DNA of 64,000 nt from Dietzia aurantiaca. GTDB lineage: Bacteria > Actinomycetota > Actinomycetes > Mycobacteriales > Mycobacteriaceae. The translations under genes were made by a program, and so were the position numbers. The DNA is taken from NCBI RefSeq assembly GCF_021033825.1, contig NZ_JAIFXZ010000016.1, positions 1 to 64,000 of the forward strand, read 5' to 3'. Shown in pieces: positions 6,886 to 14,659 of this stretch. The first letter of the stretch is position 1. Each line of letters begins with the position of its first letter. The notes under the pieces are model-generated. The model saw nothing but the letters and a program-made list of their open reading frames with translations, was not told the DNA's origin and did not search any database.

Positions 6886-8565
6886 CTACCTGGGCAACAA
6901 GTGCCCGACCGGATTCTCACTCGCGTGCGTGGCCGCGATCCACCCGAACACCATCGCTGGTCCGATGGTGGCGCCGGGGCCGGCGTAGTCGTGGCCCATC
7001 ACCGCCGCCGAACAGTTGCCCGTCGCGTAGAGGCCGTCGATCACCGAGCCGTCCTCGCGCAGGACCCGCGACGACTCGTCGCACCGGAGCCCGCCCTTGG
7101 TACCCAGGTCACCGGCGACAACGCGGATCCCATAGAACGGTCCGTCCGTCACCTCGTCGAGCACCGGGTTGGACAGGCTGTCGTCGCCGTAGTAGCGGTC
7201 GTAGGCACTCTCACCGCGTCCGAAGTCCGAGTCGCGCCCGGAGCGGGCCAGCTCGTTGTACCGCGCCAGTGATAGATCCACCTGCTCCGGTGGCAGACCG
7301 ATCGACCGCGCCAGCGCGGCGGGGGTGTCCGCGCGGTGCACCAGACCACTTCGGTACCACGCCTTGGGGAACGGCTGTCCGGGCATGATCCCGCCGAACT
7401 GATATCGACGCTTCGCGGTGGCGTCCATGATGAACCAGACCGGATCATGCCCGCCCTCGATCTGCGTATGGACGAAGTTGACGTACGGCGACGCCTCGTT
7501 GGTGAACCTCCGACCGCTGCCGTCGAGGATCAACGCCCGCGGAATGGCCCGCTCCGAGACCAGACAGACCACTGAATCGTCGGGGAGCCGAATGGCGGGC
7601 ATCCACCACGCGTCGTCCATCAGTGCCAGATCCGCGCCCACCGCCGTGCCCGCGGCATGCCCGTCACCGGTATTCGACGGGGCACCCGCACTGAAGTTCT
7701 CCACCCCACCGGCTGGCAGGTGCTGCGACCGCAGGTTGTCATCGAACTCGAAACCGCCCGTCGCCATCACCACTCCGCGGGTCGCCCGGATTCTGTGCGC
7801 CACCCCGTGGCGCACGATCTCCGCCCCGATCACGTCGCCGTTATCGCCTGTCACCAGCGCCGAGAGCGGCGACCCAAGCCAGAGTGGTACGCCCTGGTCC
7901 CGCAGAGCCAGTCGCAACCGGGTGACGAGCGCCGTGCCGAGCGCCACGATCTTGCGCCGCCGGAACAGCCCCGTCGCCATCCGACACGCGGCCGTCAGCG
8001 CCATTCGGCGCCCCTCGCCGGTGCGCATCATCATGGTCATATCCCGGAATTCGCGCTGCGTCATCCACAGTCCCGGCGGAATGGCGAGGTCGGCTTGACG
8101 AAGCCTGTCCGCGTCCTCCCCCAGCTCCAGGATGTCGATCGGCTCGGGTTCGACCGACCGTCCATCCGGGCGGCCACCGGGATTCTCCGGGTGGTAGTCG
8201 CTGTAACCACTGCACCAGACGAACCGCATGTGCTCGCTGGCCTCCTGCAGGAAGCGGAACGCATCGGGCCCGGTCTCCACGTAGGCGCGCAGTCGCTCCT
8301 CCGGCACTACGCCGCCCGTGATGCTTCTGAGGTACTCGAGTACCGAATCCGCGGGGTCGACGATCCCCTCGGCGGCCAGTACCGGGTTGTTGGGGATCCA
8401 CACTCCACCGCCGGACAGCGCCGTGTTGCCGCCGTACACGTCGGCCTTCTCCACGATCATCGTTGACATTCCCCGCGCCGCTGCTGTGAGAGCGGTCGTC
8501 ATCCCACCAGCTCCGCTGCCCACCACCAGCAGGTCGACCGTCGTGTCCCATTCCTGATGCGCCAT
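6886..8565 (-). CDS. kstD: FAD-dependent 3-ketosteroid dehydrogenase-like oxidoreductase
   Basis: A 559-aa flavoprotein of the fumarate reductase/3-ketosteroid-delta-1-dehydrogenase family. It has a Rossmann FAD motif GSGAGG (16-21), GGNTALSGGGVWIPNN, and a C-terminal GHDYAGPGATIGPAM with Tyr527 and Gly531 in the Y-x3-G arrangement that KstD uses to bind and polarise the 3-keto group. KstD removes hydrogens from C1 and C2 of ring A. A GAGGAG site precedes the ATG. Operator O3 and a GTGA-N6-TCAC element lie upstream, so it has its own promoter although the amidohydrolase behind it points the same way. A second, more diverged KstD-like gene is at 11277. Related 4-dehydrogenases share this fold. 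Confidence 0.82.
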   Translation of the reverse strand: MAHQEWDTTVDLLVVGSGAGGMTTALTAAARGMSTMIVEKADVYGGNTALSGGGVWIPNNPVLAAEGIVDPADSVLEYLRSITGGVVPEERLRAYVETGPDAFRFLQEASEHMRFVWCSGYSDYHPENPGGRPDGRSVEPEPIDILELGEDADRLRQADLAIPPGLWMTQREFRDMTMMMRTGEGRRMALTAACRMATGLFRRRKIVALGTALVTRLRLALRDQGVPLWLGSPLSALVTGDNGDVIGAEIVRHGVAHRIRATRGVVMATGGFEFDDNLRSQHLPAGGVENFSAGAPSNTGDGHAAGTAVGADLALMDDAWWMPAIRLPDDSVVCLVSERAIPRALILDGSGRRFTNEASPYVNFVHTQIEGGHDPVWFIMDATAKRRYQFGGIMPGQPFPKAWYRSGLVHRADTPAALARSIGLPPEQVDLSLARYNELARSGRDSDFGRGESAYDRYYGDDSLSNPVLDEVTDGPFYGIRVVAGDLGTKGGLRCDESSRVLREDGSVIDGLYATGNCSAAVMGHDYAGPGATIGPAMVFGWIAATHASENPVGHLLPR

Positions 8566-8609
8566 GGCTTCTCCTCATCTCCCGTCGGAACATTCGCAAC
8601 CTAGGAGAA

Positions 8610-8623
8610 GTGACGTGAGTCAC
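8610..8623. promoter_or_regulatory. GTGA-N6-TCAC element upstream of kstD
   Basis: GTGACGTGAGTCAC lies between O3 and the kstD start. It is centred 25.5 bp from O3, matching the arrangement at kshA. TAGGTT just downstream on the minus strand is a possible -10. Confidence 0.45.
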
Positions 8624-8633
8624 GCAGGCGTCT

Positions 8634-8650
8634 ATTCCGCTGATCGGAAT
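8634..8650. promoter_or_regulatory. Operator O3 upstream of kstD
   Basis: ATTCCG-CTGAT-CGGAAT, the same palindrome class as O1, O2 and O4 with one base pair changed. It ends 68 nt before the kstD start codon. Confidence 0.72.
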
Positions 8651-8652
8651 GG

Positions 8653-9522
8653 TCAATCGAGTCGGTAGACCCGCCGCGCATTCAGCCCGAACAGCGATTC
8701 CTGATCAGCGAGCGCAAACGGGGCCGCGGCGGCGCGATACCCGTCGTAGAGTCGGTCGAACTCGCCGTACATGCGGTCCACCGGAAAATTACTGGCGAAC
8801 ATCGCACGCCGTGGACCGAAAACCTCGAGGCACCGCTGCACCCAGGGCTCCTGAACGGCGGCATCGAGGGTGTGCAGGGTCATCCCGAGCCCCGAAATCT
8901 TGCAGTGCACGTTCGGTAACTCGCCGAGTAGGCCCAGGCCGGTCGACCACGATCCGAAATCGTCGACGGAGATCGGCCAACCGGCATGCTCGAGAACCAC
9001 GGTCAGGTTCTCGTACGCACGCAGGGCCTCCGCCCAAAGAGGCATCGAATGCGGGTGTGCGACGAGGTCGAAGACCAACGAATGCATGGCCAGGTAGGCC
9101 AGTAGTCTCGCGGTGCTCCGAGCTGAGGGATCCAGTCCACGCAGAACCCGGATGCCGCGGAAGAGCGGGCTGCGACGCTGACTGTCCAATTCGGTTTCGA
9201 TCCGTGCCCAGCCCGCGTCGGGAGTGACGGTTCCGATCGCGGCGGCCGGGTGGCCGTCGACGCCGGCCACCCGGTCGAGCCATGTCAGCTCGTCGAGGTG
9301 GGAGCCACGGCGGCTGGTCGCCGAGACATGCACGAGCGCGGTCACGTCGAACCCGGCACTGTCGGCCAGGTAATCGGCCGCGGTGTAGTCGTGAGCCATC
9401 CGTCGAAGGTCGCCCAGCGTGGACGGCCGGGACGGGTCCGGCTCCTGCATCAACGGGTACCAGCGCCGAGTCGACGGCAACCAGAAGTGGACGTGGGGAT
9501 CGACAATCGGAATCTCCGTCAT
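8653..9522 (-). CDS. Amidohydrolase-family metal-dependent hydrolase
   Basis: A 289-aa TIM-barrel protein of the amidohydrolase-2 family (ACMSD and PDC-hydrolase relatives). It starts with VDPHVHFW, the HxH metal motif on strand 1, and has a conserved VLEHAGWP segment and an FASNFPVD motif near the C-terminus where the last metal-site Asp lies. Such enzymes hydrolyse lactones or decarboxylate carboxylic acids. The ATG at 9522 is supported by homology starting at the metal motif, but the ribosome site is weak. A ring-lactone or ester intermediate of the surrounding catabolic genes is a plausible substrate; nothing in the sequence proves it. Confidence 0.8.
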   Translation of the reverse strand: MTEIPIVDPHVHFWLPSTRRWYPLMQEPDPSRPSTLGDLRRMAHDYTAADYLADSAGFDVTALVHVSATSRRGSHLDELTWLDRVAGVDGHPAAAIGTVTPDAGWARIETELDSQRRSPLFRGIRVLRGLDPSARSTARLLAYLAMHSLVFDLVAHPHSMPLWAEALRAYENLTVVLEHAGWPISVDDFGSWSTGLGLLGELPNVHCKISGLGMTLHTLDAAVQEPWVQRCLEVFGPRRAMFASNFPVDRMYGEFDRLYDGYRAAAAPFALADQESLFGLNARRVYRLD

Positions 9523-9649
9523 TCGAGCGAGCGTCCTGCGCTCAACTCCGACCGGCAAGCCAACCATCCGGTGAGCGGACAGGCACGGGTCGCGTCCGCG
9601 GCAGGGACTCTCGAGCCCGGCGCTGCACTCCTGGGGGACTTCCGACGAA

Positions 9650-10420
9650 TTAGCCCGCGTCCACGGGTTCGCTGTTCCATTCCACGATGCGCCAGCCAAC
9701 GTCCGGCGATCCTTCCAGAGTCACGATCCCAGCGTTGCGCAAGGTGTCTGCTCCCCAGATGTCAAGGTCGTGTCCAGGATCGTTGAGCAACGTTCCGAGC
9801 ATGATCGACGCGGAGTGCGCATACACGACACTGTTGTTGTTCCCGCTTCGGTAGATCTCCTCCAACGCACCATTGAATCGCGCCCGGAACTCATGTCCGC
9901 TCTCACCTGGTTCGTCGAACTCGGCGTTCAAATTGCCGGCACGCCATCCCCCCAGCACCTCGGCCAACACGTCAGTGACCTCGGCCTGCGGAATCCCGTC
10001 GAGACCGAACTGGATCTCTTTGACCCCGTCGATGACGTCGACCTTCATGCCCTCCTCCCGTGCGAGATATTCGGCGGTCTGCTGGCTGCGAGGCATCACC
10101 GACGCGTAGATCGCCTCGAAGTCGCGGTCGGCGAGGTCGGTCGCCACGTCAGCCGCCTGCCGGTGACCGAGTTCTGTGAGCAAAGGCCCCGGGACCGACG
10201 TGTTGATCACCTCGCTGACATTGCCGAACGACTCCGCATGTCGAACGAAGCTGATGGTGATCTCCCGGCCATCGCCCGATGAGCTCCCCGGCGCAGAGCT
10301 GCCCAACGATGAGGCCTGCGCGGCACCTCCCCCGGTGACGACAACCACCGCGATGAGGGCGCCTGCGAGGCGCGCCCGGGACCGCCTTGGCCTAACAGGC
10401 AATGCAGAAGCAGATTTCAT
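9650..10420 (-). CDS. Secreted histidine phosphatase family protein
   Basis: A 256-aa protein of the histidine phosphatase (phosphoglycerate mutase-like) superfamily. A basic N-terminus and hydrophobic stretch (about 18-36) ending near AQA-SS form a signal peptide, so it acts outside the membrane. The catalytic RHA motif is in FVRHAESFGN (His61). Further features are SVMPRSQQTAEYL and the second histidine in VVYAHSASIM. An AAGGAG site precedes the ATG at 10420. It probably removes phosphate from an extracellular substrate. Its codon use is less GC-rich than the core genes. No functional link to the neighbours is visible. Confidence 0.85.
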   Translation of the reverse strand: MKSASALPVRPRRSRARLAGALIAVVVVTGGGAAQASSLGSSAPGSSSGDGREITISFVRHAESFGNVSEVINTSVPGPLLTELGHRQAADVATDLADRDFEAIYASVMPRSQQTAEYLAREEGMKVDVIDGVKEIQFGLDGIPQAEVTDVLAEVLGGWRAGNLNAEFDEPGESGHEFRARFNGALEEIYRSGNNNSVVYAHSASIMLGTLLNDPGHDLDIWGADTLRNAGIVTLEGSPDVGWRIVEWNSEPVDAG

Positions 10421-10816
10421 GAGAATTGCACTCCTTATGGAATGGATCGTGGCCGAGAGAAACCGCGGGAACCGACCGCACCTCTCCGTGACGTGGGTCA
10501 CGTTCGCGACGTTACGGCGGCGGGCACAAACCCGGCTGTTGTGTATCCCGCTGGATGGAAGAGTTGCGTTCCGGTATGCGGTCAGTGCTTTCGCCGAATG
10601 TGGTGCGTCGCCACCACGTTTTCCACTCTCCGGGAATCGGCCTCCGTGATCTGCGCCATGGTCGCTACATTCGGGGCCCACTACGCACGGACGGATGTAC
10701 TCAGACCACAGCAGCTCACGCAGCGCGATAGAGGCGCCGCGGTCAAGGCACCGACATCCGCCGCACGAGTCGGCCGGACTTCCCCGATCGACGCCGCCCC
10801 TACCGAGAAGGAAGCC
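10421..10816. other. Intergenic region with a GTGA-N6-TCAC element
   Basis: About 400 bases between the divergent histidine phosphatase and ksi genes, with no convincing gene. GTGACGTGGGTCAC at 10488-10501 has the same core as the elements at kshA, kstD and iclR. A degenerate operator-like sequence lies at 10620-10636. The ksi promoter must lie here. Confidence 0.5.
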
Positions 10817-11188
10817 ATGCCTGCACCCGACGTCAGGAACGTCATCGAACGCTATCTGGCGACTGTCGCCAACGGTTCGGCCGCCGAGGTGGCTGCGCTG
10901 TATGCCGAGGACGCGACCCTGGAAGATCCCGTGGGGTCGGATGTGTACCGGGGCAGAACTGCGATCAAGGAGTTCTATAAGGGTCTCGAAGGCGCTCAGC
11001 TCACCACTACATTGCACGTTGCACGCGTGTGCGGACTGGAAGCGACGTTTCATTTCCGCGTGGTCACCGAAGCCGGAGACAAGAAGTACGTCGTGGAACC
11101 CATCGACGTCATGACGTTCGACGACACCGGCCAGATCACGTCGATGCGCGCGTTCTGGGCGCCGGAAGACATGACCACCGGTTCCTGA
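10817..11188 (+). CDS. ksi: Steroid delta-5-3-ketosteroid isomerase
   Basis: A 123-aa SnoaL-fold protein that aligns closely with classical bacterial ketosteroid isomerase. The segments ERYLATV, LYAEDATLEDPVG, GRTAIKEFY and PIDVMTFDDTGQI are shared. The catalytic triad is preserved as Tyr13, Asp37 and Asp97. The enzyme moves the double bond of 3-oxo-delta-5-steroids to the conjugated delta-4 position, feeding KstD and KshA. A GAGAAGGAAG ribosome site precedes the ATG. The KstD-like gene 88 bases downstream is probably co-transcribed. Retention of all three residues argues against a generic NTF2-like protein. Confidence 0.9.
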   Translation: MPAPDVRNVIERYLATVANGSAAEVAALYAEDATLEDPVGSDVYRGRTAIKEFYKGLEGAQLTTTLHVARVCGLEATFHFRVVTEAGDKKYVVEPIDVMTFDDTGQITSMRAFWAPEDMTTGS

Positions 11189-11276
11189 CCCCGAACAGCC
11201 TGAATTCCCGCAGATGACGAACAGTCATCCGCGGCCATCTACTCAGCGTCCGTTAAATCACGAGGAATGAGATTCG

Positions 11277-12821
11277 ATGCCAGTCAATTGGACGGAAGAA
11301 TACGACGTGGTGGTCGCCGGCTCCGGCGGCGGAGGAATGTCGGGAACCTACACGGCGGCCCGTGAAGGGCTTTCCGTGCTTCTCCTCGAGGCCTCCGACA
11401 AATTCGGTGGCACCACCGCCTACTCCGGCGGCGGCGGAATGTGGTTCCCCTGCAATCCAGTGCTCCAACGCGCCGGCACGGACGACACCATCGACGACGC
11501 CCTCACCTACTACAGGGCAGTCGTGGGCGACCGCACGCCGCAGGAACTCCAGGAGACCTATGTCAGGGGTGGTGCCCCACTCATCGAGTATCTCGAGAAA
11601 GACGACAATCTCGCGTTCGAGATGCTGCCGTGGCCCGACTACTTCGGTAAAGCCCCGGGAGCGCGGCTCGATGGACAGAGACACACCATGCCTTCTCCGC
11701 TTCCGGTCTCAGAGGCCCCGGAGCTGCGCGACATCGTGCGCGGGCCGCTGGATGTGGACCGGCTCGGCGCGAGCACTCCCGACGACTACTTCGTCGGCGA
11801 CCGTGCTCTCGTGGCGCGTTTCCTCAAAGCCATCTCGGCTTATCCGGACGCGACCCTCAGCCTGAACAGCACGCTCGTCGAGCTGGTCACCGAGGGCGGC
11901 CGAGTCACCGGCGCGATCGTCGAACGCGGCGGCGAGACCGTGGCCATCCGCGCCCGCAGGGGAGTACTGCTCGCGGCGGGCGGTTTCGAGGGCAACGAGG
12001 AGATGCGCGCGCGCTACGGCGTCCCCGGACTCGCGCGCGACACGATGGGCCCGGCGAGTAACACCGGCAAGGCACATCAGGCAGGAATGGCCGTTGGCGC
12101 GGACACCGACCTCATGGACCAGGCGTGGTGGTCTCCGGGGCTCACACATCCCGACGGCCGGTCGGCGTTCGCGCTCTGGTTTACCGGAGGCATCTTCGTC
12201 AACCAGAACGGCGAGCGATTCGTCAACGAGTCGGCCCCGTACGACCGTCTCGGCCGAGCCGTCATCGATCAACTCGACGACGACGCTCTCTCACTGCCGT
12301 TCTGGATGATCTACGACGACACCGAGGGTGAGATCCCGCCGGTCAAGGCAAGCAACGTCTCGTTCGACGAGACCGAGAAGTACCGCGCTGCCGGACTCTG
12401 GCACACCGCGGAGACCCTCGACGAACTCGCCACGAAGATCGACGTGCCCGCTGACGCTCTGATTGCCACGGTCGAGCGCTTCAACTCGATGGTCGACAGA
12501 GGCTCCGACGAGGATTTCGGCCGCGGCGACGAAGCCTACGACCGCGCGTTCTCGGGTGGCGAACTCCCCTTGACGGCCATCACGCGCGGCCCGTTCCATG
12601 CTGCGGCGTTCGGCATCTCCGACCTGGGCACCAAAGGCGGCCTGAGAACGGATTCGCACGCTCGCGTGCTTGATTCCGCCGGCACGGTTATCCCGGGTCT
12701 TTACGCCGCAGGGAACACCATGGCCGCACCGAGTGGCACCACCTATCCCGGCGGCGGCAACCCGATTGGCACGTCGATGCTGTTCAGCCATCTGGCGGTT
12801 CGTGACATGGTCGACGAGTAG
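11277..12821 (+). CDS. Second KstD-like FAD-dependent dehydrogenase
   Basis: A 514-aa flavoprotein of the KstD/fumarate reductase family with the FAD motif GSGGGG (16-21), GGTTAYSGGGGMWFPCN, and a C-terminal GTTYPGGGNPIGTSM with Tyr490 and Gly494 in Y-x3-G spacing. It differs clearly from the kstD at 6886, so the pair probably prefer different steroids, such as delta-1 against delta-4 (5-alpha) dehydrogenation. It follows ksi on the same strand with an AGGAATGAG site, and together they would convert delta-5-3-ketosteroids to 1,4-dienes. It converges on the esterase gene with two bases between stops. Confidence 0.82.
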   Translation: MPVNWTEEYDVVVAGSGGGGMSGTYTAAREGLSVLLLEASDKFGGTTAYSGGGGMWFPCNPVLQRAGTDDTIDDALTYYRAVVGDRTPQELQETYVRGGAPLIEYLEKDDNLAFEMLPWPDYFGKAPGARLDGQRHTMPSPLPVSEAPELRDIVRGPLDVDRLGASTPDDYFVGDRALVARFLKAISAYPDATLSLNSTLVELVTEGGRVTGAIVERGGETVAIRARRGVLLAAGGFEGNEEMRARYGVPGLARDTMGPASNTGKAHQAGMAVGADTDLMDQAWWSPGLTHPDGRSAFALWFTGGIFVNQNGERFVNESAPYDRLGRAVIDQLDDDALSLPFWMIYDDTEGEIPPVKASNVSFDETEKYRAAGLWHTAETLDELATKIDVPADALIATVERFNSMVDRGSDEDFGRGDEAYDRAFSGGELPLTAITRGPFHAAAFGISDLGTKGGLRTDSHARVLDSAGTVIPGLYAAGNTMAAPSGTTYPGGGNPIGTSMLFSHLAVRDMVDE

Positions 12822-12823
12822 CG

Positions 12824-13777
12824 TCAGCAGAGCAGCGCTCGCAGCTGCTCCCACATGTCCTCCTGGGCCTGCCGCGCCACGGTCAACGCCGAGATGGTGG
12901 CGAAGCCGTGGAAGGTGCTCGGGTAGCTGCGGTACCAGCACTGGACGCCGGCCCGCTCGAGCGCGCGTGCGTACACGTCGGCGTCATCGTGCAACGGGTC
13001 GCAATCCGCACTGACCATCACCACCGGCGCCACGCCCGCGAGGTCGGCGGACACCGGTGAGAAATACGGACTCGGCTCACCGGACGAGCCTTCCGGCAGG
13101 TACTGGTCCCAGTACCAGTCGGTGGCCGCGGCGGTGTTCGCGTACCCCTCGCCGAACCGGTGATACGAGTCGCCGTGGTGCCCGGGCACCGTCATCGGAT
13201 ACATCAGCAACTGGGCGCGCACAGCCGCTCCGCCGGTGTCTCGCGCCAGCAGCGACGCACACGCCGCGAGGTTGCCGCCTGCGCTGTCCCCCGCCAGCAC
13301 CAGCCTCGACGGGTCGACCCCGAACTCATCGGCCCGGTCGGTCACCCACCGCGCCACGGTGTGGACGTCGTGGAGCGCAGCCGGATAGCGGTGTTCCGGT
13401 GAAAGCCGGTAGTGCACCGCCACCACCACAGCGCCGAGCCCTCGACACATGCGTCGGCAGAAGTCGTCGTGGCTCTCGAGATCGCCAAAGACGAACCCGC
13501 CGCCGTGGGCGAACACCACGACCGGGACCGGCTCCCTGGGGCCGGGAACAGAGCCGACGGGTCGGTATACGCGCACCGGAATCTCGTGGTCGCCCTCGCC
13601 GTACTCGGTGGCGGGGACGGCCGTGTTCTCCACCCCACCCACCTCGACGGGCTCAGCCGGGCGCTTCTGCCGCGCCTTGAACGCGGCGCGCACCTCGGCC
13701 GCAACCATAGACTCCACCTGCGGATATCCCTTTTCGACCAGCTCAAGTAGTGCGGCCACCTCGGGGTCGGTGATCAT
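12824..13777 (-). CDS. Alpha/beta-hydrolase, hormone-sensitive-lipase family esterase
   Basis: A 317-aa esterase with the oxyanion motif HGGG (91-94), nucleophile Ser165 in GDSAGG, the Asp in SADCDPLHDD and the His in STFHGFA. HSL-family enzymes hydrolyse short or bulky carboxylic esters. I prefer the ATG at 13777, which has AGAGGA upstream, to a codon at 13804. It is the last gene of a same-strand run BVMO-SDR-esterase, so it would hydrolyse the ester or lactone formed by the monooxygenase. Substrate size and stereochemistry are unknown. Confidence 0.88.
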   Translation of the reverse strand: MITDPEVAALLELVEKGYPQVESMVAAEVRAAFKARQKRPAEPVEVGGVENTAVPATEYGEGDHEIPVRVYRPVGSVPGPREPVPVVVFAHGGGFVFGDLESHDDFCRRMCRGLGAVVVAVHYRLSPEHRYPAALHDVHTVARWVTDRADEFGVDPSRLVLAGDSAGGNLAACASLLARDTGGAAVRAQLLMYPMTVPGHHGDSYHRFGEGYANTAAATDWYWDQYLPEGSSGEPSPYFSPVSADLAGVAPVVMVSADCDPLHDDADVYARALERAGVQCWYRSYPSTFHGFATISALTVARQAQEDMWEQLRALLC

Positions 13778-13828
13778 GGGTTCGTTCCTCTCATCAGTCG
13801 GCACGGTGAGGTCGGCGGGGTGCAGCGT

Positions 13829-14659
13829 CTACGCCGTCGTGAGACCGGCGTCCACGGCGATCTGCTGCCCGGTGATGAATCGCGATTCGGGCCCGGACAG
13901 GAACAGCACCACTTCGCTCACGTCCTCGGGCTCAACCCACGGCACCGGCAGCAGGTTGCGGGCGGCGAGCGCCTCGGCGGCGTCCTCGCGGGTCGGGTTC
14001 TCGAGGTCCGGCCGGAGGCGCCGATAGATCTGCTCGTTGAGGATCATCGGCGTGGCCACCGACCCCGGGTGCACCGTGTTGACGCGGATCGACCGCGGCG
14101 CCAGTTCCATCGCCAGCGTTCGGGCCAAGCCCACCAGCGCATGTTTGGCCGCGACGTACTGCCCGGCTCCGCGGATGCCCTTGAGCCCCGCGGTCGAGCT
14201 CACCAGCACGAGAGACGCGCCGTCGGCGAGGTGCGGTTCGGTGGCGCGAATCGAGTTCCAAGCGCCGGTGAGGTTGACGTCCAACGAGCGGTTCCACACG
14301 TCGTCGTCGATCTCCCAGGCCGGCCCGGGGACGTCGTACACACCGGCGTTGGCGACGACCGCGTCCACACGGGGCGCCCGTCCCGGGCCGCCGCCGAGCT
14401 CCGCCAGCCCGTCTGTGACGGCAGCGCCCAGCTCGCTGATGTCGCGGATGTCGGCGGTCCGCCACGCCGCGCGCCCGCCGTCCGCGACGATCCCCTCGAC
14501 GATCTCGGCGAGCCGCGCGGTGGTGGCCGAGGACTCCAGGTCCAACGCCAGGATCCCGGCGCCCTCCCCGGCGAGCCGCCGGCAATGGGCCTCACCCATG
14601 CCTCCGGCAGCCCCGGTGACGACGACGACGAGGCCCTCCATCCGCCCCTGTGTACTCAT
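13829..14659 (-). CDS. SDR oxidoreductase, mycofactocin-coupled type
   Basis: A 276-aa short-chain dehydrogenase with the nucleotide motif TGAAGGMG (15-22), NAGV, a catalytic Ser-Tyr-Lys set (VLVSSTAG, then YVAAK) and the VHPGSVATPMI segment. Features such as LTGAWNSI and VHPxxVxTPMIxNE resemble the SDR subfamily that depends on mycofactocin in actinobacteria. It would oxidise an alcohol to the ketone used by the BVMO. Its ATG overlaps the BVMO stop codon (ATGA), so the two are translationally coupled. Mycofactocin dependence rests on remembered family features and is not proved. Confidence 0.85.
   Translation of the reverse strand: MSTQGRMEGLVVVVTGAAGGMGEAHCRRLAGEGAGILALDLESSATTARLAEIVEGIVADGGRAAWRTADIRDISELGAAVTDGLAELGGGPGRAPRVDAVVANAGVYDVPGPAWEIDDDVWNRSLDVNLTGAWNSIRATEPHLADGASLVLVSSTAGLKGIRGAGQYVAAKHALVGLARTLAMELAPRSIRVNTVHPGSVATPMILNEQIYRRLRPDLENPTREDAAEALAARNLLPVPWVEPEDVSEVVLFLSGPESRFITGQQIAVDAGLTTA

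Noticed and set aside
10620-10636. A fifth IclR-type operator upstream of ksi
   Set aside because: TTTCCA-N5-CGGGAA matches only 10 of 12 defined positions and is not palindromic at the changed bases. It is too weak to count with O1-O4.
12824-13804. Esterase start at 13804
   Set aside because: The ATG at 13777 has a better ribosome site (AGAGGA), and the extra nine residues show no homology.
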